Assembly (NCBI RefSeq): GCF_040183065.1
Contig: NC_091121.1
Location: forward strand, 38,591,287 to 38,655,286
Direction: 5' to 3'
Length of the DNA: 64,000 nt
Source: Periplaneta americana
Lineage: Eukaryota; Arthropoda; Insecta; Blattodea; Blattidae
A program made the translations under genes and the position numbers. This document shows positions 34,808 through 43,298 of the stretch, piece after piece (the first letter of the stretch is position 1; each line of letters starts with the position of its first letter). Under the pieces are notes generated by a model. That model ran no database searches. It was not told the DNA's origin and was given only the letters and a program-made list of their open reading frames with translations.

Positions 34808-37800
34808 TTGTTTGTAGCTCATTATTAGTTATTTAAGCCTAGTTAAATTTCGTCTTGTATCAAGTTACCACTCAATAGGCTACAACACAGTGCTATTATT
34901 AAACACAGAAATATTCACAACTACTTTGTTTCATGCTTGGAAATGTGTCTGCAACGTGTACATTATATACTGGTTATTAATGTACAAAATTTATGTTTCT
35001 TACAGGGTTTTTGTGATAATCGTGATCCTGGTGTTATGCTTCTTCGACCAATGAGAGACTTTATGAAGAAAGAAGTTGTGTTTTATAATGCCTTCAACAA
35101 AATAGTATCAATAGCTGTTCCATCATTAGGGACAAAGGTTATATATTTTCTTAAATATTTATGCTTATATATATTATATGCCAATAGTCTGTATAGCTCA
35201 GTTGAACAGAAAATAGGCCATTTTGATTCTGCGTACACTACTTTTAACACTTGAATATAAGTAATTGATTAACTAGCGGACTTACTCGTGTTAATTATGT
35301 AAGTTTGTGCGGCTTACAGCTGTTTCGGTGCTTATCACACCATCCTCAGAGCCTACTAAATCTTGGCGTCATCTCGAACTTCTCTGCCTGTTATGTGGGT
35401 GCGTTTGATTGTTGAAAGGTGTTGAATAGTGGAGTCAAATAGTGTGTGTGTACTGAAATTGATCTGTGTGTTGAGAATTTGATCGGGGTGTGTTTTAGTG
35501 TGTTTGTATATTTCGTATTGTTCTAGTGTGTTGAGTTTTTGGTTCTTGGGTTGTATGTGTAGGATTTCCATGTCTGCGTTTATGTTATTGTATGTATGGT
35601 TATCATTGGTTATGACAACATCATAAGAATGACAAAACAAAAACTTAACAAACACAAAAACACGCTAAACACAAACACAAGAACACAAGAAATACATCAC
35701 ACTAACATATGAAAACAAAAGCACACATAAGATCGCATCTCCATTCAGAAAGCAGAAATACAATATAGCATACAGAACAGAAAACACACTACAAAGACAT
35801 CTCAACACACAAAAACACAAACAAATAAATAAGACCACACAGGTGTATACAAACTCACATGTAATAGTTGCGACAAGTTCTACATTGGACAGACAGGCAG
35901 ATCATTCCAAACACGCTACAAAGAACACATCAAAGCAATAACCAGAGGACACAATACATCTACTACGCCGATGACATAACCAATGCTAACCATACATACA
36001 ATAACATAATTAGAATAATAGTAGGCGCCAAATCTAGGGAATTGTGTAGGACTATTTTCAAAAAACTACAAATAATGCCCATGGCTTGTCAGTATATCTT
36101 TTCATTAATAATCTTCCTCGTAATCGTGAAAACTTTGTAACTAATTCAACAGTTGATAACATAAATACACGTCAAAAAATGACTTTCATACTCCATTGGC
36201 AAGTCTATCATGCTATCAAAAAGGAGTGCGTTATATGGCAGTAAAAATTTTTAATAGCCTCCCCATCGATATAAAAAATGAAACTCAAAACATAAAATTA
36301 TTTAGGGCCAAATTAAAGAAGTACCTAATTTCTCACGCCTTCTAGTCTGTAGGTGAATTCATGACATTCAATAACACTTCATGAAATTGATACTAAAACT
36401 ATGTGTTGTACTAGTAAACACTTAATGAAATTGATACTAAAAGTATGTGTTGTACTAGTAGACTATATTGTAAATCTCGTCTGTATATATTTCATCTAGA
36501 CTGTGACTATAAATTAAGATTTTATAATAGTATTAAGTTTTTTGACTTATTCCATATTCTAGCTGTAAGCATGTATGAATACTATGGAATGTTAATAAAT
36601 ACAATACAATACAATACAATAAATGCAGACCTGGAAATCCTACACATACAACCTAAGAACCAAAAACTCAACACACTAGAACAATACGAAATATACAAAC
36701 ACACTAAAACACATCCTGATCAAATTCTCAACACACAGATCAATTTCAGTATACACACACTATTTGACTCTACTATTCAACACCTTTCAACAATCAAACG
36801 CACCCACATAACGGGCAGAGAAGTTCGAGATGACGCCGAGATCTAGTAGGCTCCGAGGATGGTGTGATAAGCACCGAAGCAGCTGTAAACCGCACAAACT
36901 TACATAATTAACACGAGTAAGTCCGCTAGTTAATCAAATACTTAGAAAATAGGCTTAAAAATTGCACTTACTCCATGTTCGACATACAATTAAGTCATCA
37001 CACAAAGAGCACACTGATCTGAGCAACTTGGCAGCTGGGATTCCACAGTATGTACGCACTATTAGGCGAATAATCTATCTAAAGATTAATTTTTTTGGTC
37101 CTACAGAATTATCTGTTGTGGTTACCATTTGTTATTAATGGAGAAAAATTTGCTCTGGCGCCGGGGATCGAACCCATTTCACTACTTATAGAGCCACCAT
37201 TGCTAACATTAATGAAGTGATACTTGTCTTCAAATTGTGTCGAGTAATGTCGTTTATGATTTTGCAGGCTGGCTCCCATGCTAGCATTCAAAAGCTGACA
37301 GAGAAATTTGTCACAGATCTTCAGGAAGATTTTCCATCAACTGTGTCCACAATATTCAGAACAGGAGACAAATTAAGTTTGGGAACTAATGAAACAGACG
37401 AAGACAATTACTGTGTACTCTGCCAGGTATGTATATCTCACATTGAAGCATTAGCTAGAAATAGATACGTAATTCTAAGGTAAGAGTAAATGATAGTTCA
37501 GAGGTGTGAGTTAATATTTCAATAGAGACATGCTTTTTGCATAGTCTCAGTCATCTTCTTTCACGAAGTCCTTGTGCCTTTAGATATATTGTCTGGTCCT
37601 TAAGTCATTTCTATATTGATTTGCCAGTTTATGAAATGGATGGAAAGAACAATAAAAAAAAACATATAGGTTATTATGATGAGAAAACTGTTGTTTAGCC
37701 TACAGTCTAAAGACAGATTGGAACCTCAGAAATGACACCAATAAGACATCACTCATGAGATAACTAAGCCAGGAGATAATGAGGAAGGGTGACCAATTTC

Positions 37801-40800
37801 TTTCCCCCTCCATTGCATACATTGCTAACTAGTAAAAGCTAACTAGTAAAATACTTCACTAATAGGAAAACAAGTGACTAATCATGAACATGAACCAGTT
37901 CAAGCTTTGGACCTACTGAGCCATTGCTGTCTTTGTGGTTTCAGGCCATCCTTTTTAGGGTCTTCCAATAGATTGTCTTCTGAAAGATCGAAAATCTAAA
38001 GGTAAGCGTTCACTACATCGTATCACACGCATCGGACAAATCGCACGGATCGGAAAAAGACTATCTTTGCTGTAATTGTTATGTAACCGTGTTCACTACA
38101 TCGTATCGGATGCATCGCCTCTCGGCAAATCCGTCCACGTTTCTCGGATGGGCAACTTTTCCGATGCGTGCGATCATGGCCTTCTTTAATAAATCAATTT
38201 TAATTGGTCAACTGTTACTATTATGTTGTGCCATGTTCAGTGTCGCGCCAAAATGGCAGACGGAAAACTTATTTGGCGTGTAGAAAATTGCGAAGAATTA
38301 TATAATTTGAAGTGTTCCCATTACAGTAATCAAGTCGTTTCTTGCAAATATATTATGTAACCAATATTTCTTTCGTTTCTTCCTCTTCAATTAAGACGCA
38401 TGAAGCAATTACAAATTCTTATTCGCTAACAGACGTAATTAATAGACCTAACCTCAACTCCTCTGCTTTCAGTAATATCAATATCATACGACGTCATGTT
38501 TTAAACAGCTGATAGGGGAATCTGATGAGGTGAAGCCATTACAGTGAACGCACTGCACTTAAAATATCCATTGCATGCAATTCGTACGAGGAGTGCGATA
38601 CGATGTAGTGAACACTTACCTTAAGGCTGCTTTTGGCCATCTGCTCTTCGGCATTCTTTCTACATGAATCCTCCAGCTAGTTCTGTATTTACACAGGAAA
38701 TCAGTCACTGGTTTAACTTCCAGTTACTAGTTCATTTTATTGCAGTGAAGTCTCAAATGGTAGATAATAATAATAATACTCCGTGGCGCTACAGCCCATG
38801 AAGGGCCTAGACCAACCAGCCGGCTGCTGGCCTCACGCCCACATGCCGAAGCAGAGGTGGACGACCGTCCAACCAGAATGGAGGTATTGTGTGGTTAGCA
38901 CGATGATCCCCCCAGCCGTTATAGCTGGTATTCGCAACTGGATTTCGCTACCTATCGTCGCTCCCCAAGTGCATCACAATGCTGGGTGGGCACCGGTGCC
39001 ATACACTGGCCGAAATTTCATGAGAAAATTTCTTCCCCCATGAGGACTCGAACCAGTGCACATTCCGTAACGCGAGTCATAGGCAAATGGTAGATAGCCG
39101 GATTTATAAAAATAATGATGACTAGTGATTATAAATTATTTATTATTACAGTAGAGTTCCGATTATTCAGACTATACGGGCTGAGGGCAATCCAGATAAT
39201 ACAGAGGGTGAGAGCGCTATGTTGTTTTTGATCCTGTAATCTTAAAGTGACCAAGATCGGACCCAGTAATGTAGAAAGGCATTACTCACATGTACATAAT
39301 AAACGAATCTTTATACACAATACAATATAGTACGTAATTTACTTTAAAAAACTTTGTTATTGTTCATTACTGTATACATATATTGAATGAATGAATGAAT
39401 TTAGCCATTTTGTCCCTTAAAGGGCAAGGTCTCCTAAAAGAGGGGAGGCTCATTGTTTCTCACCTGGTGAGCCATTCCAGGTGAGGTACATTATTATCTG
39501 TTTACACTTCTTTACCACTTTAGTTTTTGTGTCCTATTATCTTTACACTTTTATACTCTTAATTGTTGGTTGTTGTTAGACTAAGGGCTGGTTCACAATA
39601 AACCAGGAACAGGAACGAGAACGAGAACGGAAAAAATGTTAAAATAAATATATTTATTTTAACATTATTTCCGTTCTAGGTTTATTGTGAACCAGCCTTA
39701 AGTCCTAGTTTTTTCCACATGCCAATTTTCAGTATGTGTACATATTTATTTTATTCTAATGTTGTATCTTTAAATTTAAAAAGATACAAGCTAGCCTAGT
39801 AATATAAAATACTATTTTCTTAAAAAAATATCACCAAATCGTATTTCATTTATTTATTTATTTATTTTTTGGAACAGGGGCAGGGCGTCATTAAGAAAAT
39901 GTGACATTTGAAGAGAGATGTGGTCTCAAAAAGTTTGAGAACTCCTGTTGTACACAAACTATCATTTTAACTGCAGCTAACTCAAGTTGTTGTTAATCAT
40001 TAATGATCAATCAATCTTCTTAATGTATCCAGCTGTTTGCTGACAACATAAAGTCCACTATAGTCCACTCTAGTCTATTCAGTTGTTTTTCACGAGAAAT
40101 GAGGGATATTTTGATCAGTGTTCATTATAGATGCCTGTTGCTTGTAGCCAGAGGTGGGGTGTAGTCAATATATACTGCAGGGTTGTGTCTTCTGCAACTG
40201 GTACTGATGATTTTAATTTACTTCTTTTGTGGTTTATGGATGGACAGTATAGAAGAATGTGTTCCAGATCTTCACCATGATAATTACACCACAGACAAAT
40301 AGGATTATCAGAAATGTGAAATAGGTGTAGGTACAATTGAGTGACAATGTGACTTGTTCTGGCTCTTGTTAAAAATGTTTGAACATGTCTGGGCAAGTTT
40401 TTGTACATGTCCAGGTCATTTGATTTCTTTTGTACAGACTGTAAAATTTTTCCTTTGTCAGAAGAGAGGCAATTGTTGATCATAGGTTTGTAAAATGAGA
40501 CTTCACTGAAGCAAAAGCATTGGATAGAGATATCACTTGAAGAGGTCTCGGTTGCAAATATGTTACCTGTTTTGCAATATTATCGACTTTCTCGTTTCCA
40601 GGTATACCACAATGACTAGGTATCCATTGAAATGTTATTTCCTTTTGGAATTCTTTTAGTTTACTTAGTTGTTTCTGAATTGGAATAATTCTATGTGCAT
40701 ATAGGTTTGGTACAAATTTAATTATATTAAATATAGCCCCCTTGGAATCGGTAAGTATGCAAATAGATTTTTCAGAAATTTGAGTAACACACTGAAGAGC

Positions 40801-42958
40801 AGCATCAATAGCTAGCAATTCAGTGTCAAGACTTGAGGAGGATGAACATGGTTGAAATAACTTTCTTGATATTTTGGAATATAATACCCTGCTTCTGATG
40901 TCCCATTATTAGGATTTAGAGATCCATTTGTATAAATTTGAAGGTGATCCTTATATGTACTGCAGAGTAGTTCCATGGAATCTAACTTAAGAATGTATGG
41001 AGGATCATTTTTGGAATGATTTCCTGGAATTTGTATGCTATGTTCTGGAATCACCCATTTCCATGGAGGAATTTCGTTCACAATTGGAGTTTTAGCAATG
41101 AGTGTGTCTGTGATATAGATTGGTATATAACACACTTTTCTTTCTCCTCATAGGCTCCATTGGACACAACAGTTTCAGGATCATCAGCTCTCCAAGCAAC
41201 AGAGTTCTCTCGTAAGGTTTCTGCTCTTGGACCATCAGGATTTGATAGCAGAACAATTGGCACTCTACAGAATGACCTGTCTAGAAGTAAAGAAAATGCA
41301 CAAGAAGTTCTCAAATCATCAGATACCGAAACTGACTCTACACAATGTTGTAATACTTCAACACCCATTGTTGACAAGAACAGTGAGTGTTGTAGGACAG
41401 GAGAAGACTGTCAATGTTCCAGAAACAATAAAAGTGTCACATTGCCAGAACTGGAAGTTTGCTTATGTTATGGCTGTAGACTCATAGCTAGAGAAATGGT
41501 TTGTATCAAGAATTCAAGTAAAATGTAAATTTAATATATAAATAAAATAGAACTAAATATGTTTTACTGTATATTCACAATAGGGACACCATAAAATGGT
41601 GAATACATCAAAGTCAGTAAATAAAACTACTGTAATTCGTGAAAAAAGTCGTTATTTAAATATGTAAATTGTAGAAAAAAAGTTTGAATTGAAACATAGA
41701 AATCACTTTATCGATCATCACAGTCAGAAGAACTTGAGTTTTGTCAGTAGCACAGCATGGCTCCATTAAAATTTAACCAGTAGCGGCCCGCAGTTACAAA
41801 GGTTGGCAGTTCTGCATGAAAAATAGTGTATTTAGTAAACGCATGCTGTTTATTGCATCTAAATCGGATAACGCGTGTAATTACAGTCCTTTCTCGAAGT
41901 TAACTGCGCACCCGAAATTGTACTCCAACCATACATGTGCTACACCTCTCCCACAACTAGTCATGTAGTGGAGATGTGCCCCACAAGCCTTTCTGGTTTG
42001 TAAGTCAAATTAAATAAATCAAATTAAATAAATCCTTCACTCCGGTGTTTGTCCATGTATTTTCTCCTCTAAACAGAATACACGGGTGGGGGAGAAAGCG
42101 TTTTCATGAGCGCAGCAAAAAACCAATCGTTTCCATTACACATTTCGGTATTAAAATGACTAGTAGGCTACATGATTTCCTCGACTTTTTCCAGAAATTT
42201 CAATATTTAAATTTTGTGTAGGACGTCCTAATTTCTTAAGTTAACATGCAATTTCTCTTATAATTTCGAAAGGGGTTGGTCGATTAAGTTTTCATTTCAT
42301 TCATTTTTAATATAAAATATTTCCTTAGACACACTGACTAATCACATCACATCCCCACAGTATTATAACACACTGCAACTGTAATGATATACAGTAGTCC
42401 AGAAGCCTATGTGTTCTAACGCATGGCTCAAGAGATTAGGGTGTTGGCGGTTCTTTTGTATATTCGGAGAGAGCTGCTTCGGTTGCAGCTCTAATACAGT
42501 CTTATGGGACGGTGAAGAAAACCAGTTTTCTGCTGCCGACTACCCTACGTTGAGCTTCAGGAACTGCTGATCACAGATCCGAAAAGTACACTACAGCTAA
42601 AATTCTCGAGCAGTTCAAGGCTCCTACACACAGTAAAATCTCGAATCGAAGGAGAATGAATTGGAAAAATAAATGAAACAATGAAGTAGATTACATAAAA
42701 GCACGTTTTACATTTTTAATTTTTCCAGGTCCATTTAAATGGCGGTTCTGCAGCTCTGCAGTCCTTATTGTAGAACCGCCCCTGAATTTAACCCAGATAG
42801 AATAATGATTTTTTTTAAGCTAGGATGTAAGTTTTGTAATTTAATTTTATTTTCCACAGGACACTCCAGAACTGCTGCCTGCAGAAGTAATCTCAAAAGC
42901 GAAGCAACGGCTAAGTTATAAGGCAATGAGAAAAGAGATTGAAGATTTCTTATTGTGA
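21664..42958 (+). CDS. CTU2: CTU2/NCS2, cytoplasmic tRNA 2-thiolation subunit (9 exons)
   Basis: Works with CTU1/NCS6 to put sulfur on U34 of cytosolic tRNA-Lys, -Glu and -Gln (mcm5s2U), using thiocarboxylated URM1 as donor. Exons: 21664-21734, 22644-22718, 27017-27216, 27327-27579, 28310-28445, 35006-35137, 37268-37426, 41154-41498, 42860-42958. They sum to 1470 bp, 489 residues plus TGA (human 515), with every phase closing. Features in order: MCSIN start, CKKC and YCREC zinc-type cysteines, a PP-loop-like stretch [15 protein letters not shown] in which the SGGxxS signature is degenerate as in CTU2 relatives, [51 protein letters not shown], and C-terminal CVLC and CYGC pairs. Introns are packed with transposons. 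Confidence 0.96.
21945..22420. mobile_element. Fold-back element in CTU2 intron 1
   Basis: Two arms of roughly 150 bp are inverted copies of each other: GGCACAATTTGC / GGCACAATTG, GCCACATATACTTTCA / GCCACAAATACTTTCA and ATCGTTTGA(T/C)ACTTA occur in opposite orientation. (TA)n runs interrupt the right arm. No coding capacity. Confidence 0.7.
22644..22718 (+). CDS. CTU2: CTU2 exon 2 (first zinc-type cysteines)
   Basis: The acceptor TACTTCCAG leads into [20 protein letters not shown] and then DAYCR. It matches the human CVKCKEAQPVVVIRAGDAFCR. It is only 75 bp and is too short to stand out as an open frame. Confidence 0.93.
23080..25080 (+). pseudogene. Tc1-type transposase, broken
   Basis: The N-terminal helix-turn-helix/linker part occupies 23080-23720 and the C-terminal catalytic part about 24760-25080. 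Between them lies a 1.0-kb hAT insertion. The first catalytic Asp (FADET), the second (ADDNARPH) and the Glu (IEHAWDML) are all still readable, in different frames. Confidence 0.85.
23728..24730. mobile_element. Non-autonomous hAT element, copy 1
   Basis: It starts CAGGGGCGGCTC and ends GCCGCTACTG. Target duplications are CTCTCGAT (23720-23727) and CTCCCGAT (24731-24738), 8 bp with one change, as expected of hAT. It is about 1003 bp and has no transposase frame. Copy 2 is at 41778-42784, inverted. Confidence 0.85.
25095..25958. mobile_element. Second non-autonomous hAT element, different family
   Basis: The termini are CAGTGGCGTAGC and GCTACGCCACTG, with perfect 8-bp duplications GTGAACAT at 25087-25094 and 25959-25966. 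It is 864 bp without a transposase. Near its left end (25205-25285) it carries a partial copy of the GTCAACAGTCCGAAG repeat. Confidence 0.88.
26355..26391 (-). ncRNA. Minimal hammerhead ribozyme motif (left arm)
   Basis: On the minus strand: core CTGGAGA, stem II GGTTT/AAACC, GAA, a palindromic stem III AACGTT and a C cleavage position. Stem I is GAT with GTC (one G-U pair). All invariant core bases are present. Confidence 0.65.
26709..26745 (+). ncRNA. Minimal hammerhead ribozyme motif (right arm)
   Basis: Core CTGAAGA at 26712-26718, stem II GGTTT/AAACC, GAA at 26733-26735, stem III AACGTT, C at the cleavage position, and stem I GAT/ATC. The loopless short stem III is the form known from Penelope-like elements and is expected to work best as a dimer. 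Confidence 0.68.
27017..27216 (+). CDS. CTU2: CTU2 exon 3 (PP-loop-like region)
   Basis: It continues [20 protein letters not shown], then [20 protein letters not shown] and CSVVYIDG. Human has CFKAFYVHKFRAMLGKNRL and LLAWSGGPSSSSMVWQVL at the same place. The donor is GATG|gtgagt. Confidence 0.95.
27327..27579 (+). CDS. CTU2: CTU2 exon 4
   Basis: It encodes [20 protein letters not shown], a variable Asp/Glu-rich linker, and [18 protein letters not shown] (human VRTLTAKEELLQTLR). The donor is ATACG|gtatga. A Penelope-like fragment with a hammerhead motif starts about 190 bp downstream. Confidence 0.95.
27769..27808 (-). ncRNA. Minimal hammerhead ribozyme motif (Penelope end)
   Basis: On the minus strand: stem I GTT/AAC, core CTGGGGA at 27805-27799, stem II GACC/GGTC, GAA, stem III ACATGT and A before the cleavage point. 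All invariant bases are kept. Confidence 0.7.
27769..28075 (-). mobile_element. Penelope-like element 3'-end fragment
   Basis: Minus-strand translation near 27960 reads [20 protein letters not shown] and [12 protein letters not shown], the C-terminal tail after the GIY-YIG domain of Penelope-like elements, as in the 35.3-36.9 kb copy. It ends in a hammerhead motif. It lies in the intron after CTU2 exon 4. Confidence 0.8.
28310..28445 (+). CDS. CTU2: CTU2 exon 5
   Basis: It encodes [20 protein letters not shown], then [20 protein letters not shown]. It matches human KVMTGDSCTRLAIKLMTNLA and LGRGA. The exon is followed by a 6.6-kb intron. Confidence 0.95.
28555..29800 (-). mobile_element. LINE 3' part with (TAA)n tail
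   Basis: The (TAA)n at 28705-28760 and GGCCTTAACTCTGCCAG mark the 3' end. Minus-strand reading gives [20 protein letters not shown] with FDYCDTLY, then [39 protein letters not shown] and [15 protein letters not shown]. This is a CR1/L2-like RT C-terminus, frameshifted near 29400. Confidence 0.82.
29805..31460. mobile_element. Possible TIR element surrounding the pogo insertion
   Basis: GTTCCAGCA near 29791-29800 mirrors TGCTGGAAC near 31404-31412, followed on both sides by TTC..GAA-rich sequence. Joining the flanks of the pogo element gives one continuous stretch. No transposase was identified, so this is a weak call. Confidence 0.3.
30098..31224 (+). mobile_element. pogo/Tigger-like element
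   Basis: The ends CAGTAAAACCTTGCTAAAAC and, inverted, CAGTAAAACCTCCCTAAAAC are flanked by TA (30096-30097, 31225-31226). The frame from 30679 reads [28 protein letters not shown] and [16 protein letters not shown], the second half of a DDE_1 (CENP-B/jerky type) domain. Human relatives have PMDQG; here the Asp is Ala. The N-terminal half is missing. Confidence 0.87.
32195..33600 (-). mobile_element. Jockey-like LINE 3' half (RT thumb, RNase H, zinc knuckle)
   Basis: Minus-strand blocks in order: [20 protein letters not shown] with [14 protein letters not shown]-like RT thumb; RNase [43 protein letters not shown] and WIMDTIP; then [18 protein letters not shown] and CPLCNSN. The 3' tail is CAACAA-type. 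It is 5'-truncated and frameshifted. A near-identical 3' end lies at 8.6-9.0 kb. Confidence 0.85.
33940..33998. repeat. (TA)n microsatellite, left half
   Basis: A TATG then (TA)n tract that continues at 34765-34802, split by the LTR-like copy 2. Confidence 0.9.
33999..34764 (-). mobile_element. Solo-LTR-like element, copy 2, within (TA)n
   Basis: Inverted relative to copy 1 at 17.4 kb and similar over its full 766 bp, including the GC-rich 5' part, the TATA-type box and the 36-bp tandem units. It begins TGTGAGTTTTATT on plus and ends CGCTGTCACA, with ATAT on each side from the host (TA)n tract. The 5' terminal stretch, read antisense, contains the stem-loop CGTGAG-TTCGAAT-CTCACG, a perfect tRNA T-arm shape. 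Confidence 0.65.
35006..35137 (+). CDS. CTU2: CTU2 exon 6
   Basis: It encodes [20 protein letters not shown], then [20 protein letters not shown]. The RPMRD...KEV.FYN core is the family signature. Confidence 0.95.
35311..35353 (-). ncRNA. Hammerhead ribozyme motif in Penelope terminal repeat
   Basis: On the minus strand: stem I GGCT/AGCC (4 bp), core CTGAGGA, stem II GGTG/CACC, GAA, stem III ACAGCTGT, A at the cleavage position. This is the best-formed of the motifs seen here. The opposite terminal copy (36848-36890) has CCGAGGA and GAAG, i.e. damaged core bases. Confidence 0.78.
36006..36618 (+). mobile_element. 5'-truncated LINE 3' end inserted in the Penelope-like element
   Basis: The flanking Penelope sequence is continuous if it is removed (ACATACAATAACAT joins AATGCAGAC). 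It reads [30 protein letters not shown] and remnants of a LINE C-terminus, then a tail of repeated AATAC units at 36595-36620. Confidence 0.8.
36980..37190. repeat. A-body repeat with TIR and antisense tRNA-like core
   Basis: GGGATTCCACAGTA, then AAAGATTAATTTT and GGTCCTACAGAA match the body also found at 54.1 and 61.8 kb. It is followed by TTATTAATGGAGAAAAATTT and then GGCGCCGGGGATCGAACCC, a box B complement. So here the tRNA-like part runs antisense to the body, unlike in the 61.8-kb copy. Confidence 0.65.
37268..37426 (+). CDS. CTU2: CTU2 exon 7
   Basis: It encodes [36 protein letters not shown] and ends [10 protein letters not shown]. It matches human QTQFPSTVSTVYRTSEKL and CLLC, the first half of the C-terminal cysteine pairs. 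Confidence 0.95.
37690..37900 (+). repeat. SINE-like repeat (GTTGTTTAG family)
   Basis: It has TTGTTTAGCCTACAGTC, TTGGAACCTCAGAAATGACA, GGAGATAATGAGG, and CCCCCTCCATTGCATACAT. Same family as 11.4 and 58.5 kb. It lies in CTU2 intron 7. Confidence 0.6.
38000..38621 (+). mobile_element. Harbinger/PIF-like element with MADF-domain remnant
   Basis: The termini AGGTAAGCGTTCACTACATC and, inverted, AGGTAAGTGTTCACTACATC carry TAA duplications (37997-37999, 38622-38624). Inside, ATG near 38252 opens [20 protein letters not shown], a MADF/Myb-like start. Autonomous Harbingers pair a MADF/Myb gene with a transposase; here only that fragment remains. Confidence 0.72.
38776..39085 (-). repeat. SINE (CTCCGTGGCGCTACAGCCC type)
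   Basis: It starts ACTCCGTGGCGCTACAGCCC, contains CATGAAGGGCC and GTGCATCACAATGCTGGG, and ends at a box B-like GGTTCGAGTCC read on minus near 39047. A TAATAATAATAA tail precedes it, so the head is on the right. Confidence 0.7.
39582..39700. mobile_element. 119-bp palindromic MITE
   Basis: The two halves are near-perfect complements: TAAGGGCTGGTTCACAATAA at the left and TTATTGTGAACCAGCCTTA at the right. GAACGAGAACG-type repeats lie inside the left half. Confidence 0.85.
40100..41135 (-). mobile_element. Jockey-like LINE 3' end (RNase H) abutting CTU2 exon 8
   Basis: RNase H blocks on minus: [20 protein letters not shown], then [20 protein letters not shown] with [10 protein letters not shown], and [20 protein letters not shown], followed by FLTARTSHI-like and [18 protein letters not shown]. 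The first catalytic Asp (TDGS) is Asn. Two frameshifts separate three frames. The truncated 5' edge lies roughly 20-60 bp upstream of the exon 8 acceptor. Confidence 0.88.
41154..41498 (+). CDS. CTU2: CTU2 exon 8
   Basis: It encodes [20 protein letters not shown], a Ser/Thr/Cys-rich variable stretch, and [16 protein letters not shown]. Human has EEQLCYSCRVNMKD. The acceptor at 41153 lies only about 20-60 bp from the recognisable edge of an antisense LINE. Confidence 0.92.
41778..42784. mobile_element. Non-autonomous hAT element, copy 2
   Basis: Inverted copy of the 23.7-kb element. The ends are CAGTAGCGGCCCGC and CCGCCCCTG, with perfect 8-bp duplications AATTTAAC at 41770-41777 and 42785-42792. 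The length is 1007 bp. It lies in CTU2 intron 8, ending 75 bp before exon 9. Confidence 0.88.
42860..42958 (+). CDS. CTU2: CTU2 exon 9 and stop
   Basis: It encodes [20 protein letters not shown], then [12 protein letters not shown] and TGA at 42956-42958. It matches the human LPPYILAEAQLRTQR and EIRDCLIED ending. A hAT element ends 75 bp upstream of this exon. Confidence 0.93.
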   Translation, partial: DTPELLPAEVISKAKQRLSYKAMRKEIEDFLL

Positions 42959-43298
42959 TTTTTGGTTATACTAAAGACTTTAAGGTGTTGGTCTGTTTTG
43001 TGGAGAGGAGTTGTGAAGGCAGTACTGTTTGTTTGTATTGTGTGAATTTGATTTAATTTATAACCATCCAAAATTTTATATTGCATCTTGCACAGATTTT
43101 AAGTATCTTTAATGAAAATGGTCACAAAACATTGCAAACTTCCTTCACATCTTCAGATTCTTCTTTTAATGTTGTAATTTATGAAACAAATGTATTATAT
43201 TTTAATAGGATATTAGCTGAAAATATAGCCTATGTACATTTCTTATATTATATTACTTGCAAAAAAAAAAAAAAAGATTATATTGTACTAAGACTATA

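Larger units (their letters stand above)
35265..36936 (+). mobile_element. Penelope-like element with inverted terminal part, split by a LINE
   Basis: Outer ends (GATTAACTAGCGGACTTACT and its complement) are inverted repeats of about 360 bp covering the C-terminal tail and hammerhead region. The plus-strand middle encodes [20 protein letters not shown] with [14 protein letters not shown], a GIY-YIG endonuclease motif. [20 protein letters not shown] follows after the LINE. The reverse transcriptase is missing (5'-truncated). It lies in CTU2 intron 6. Confidence 0.87.
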
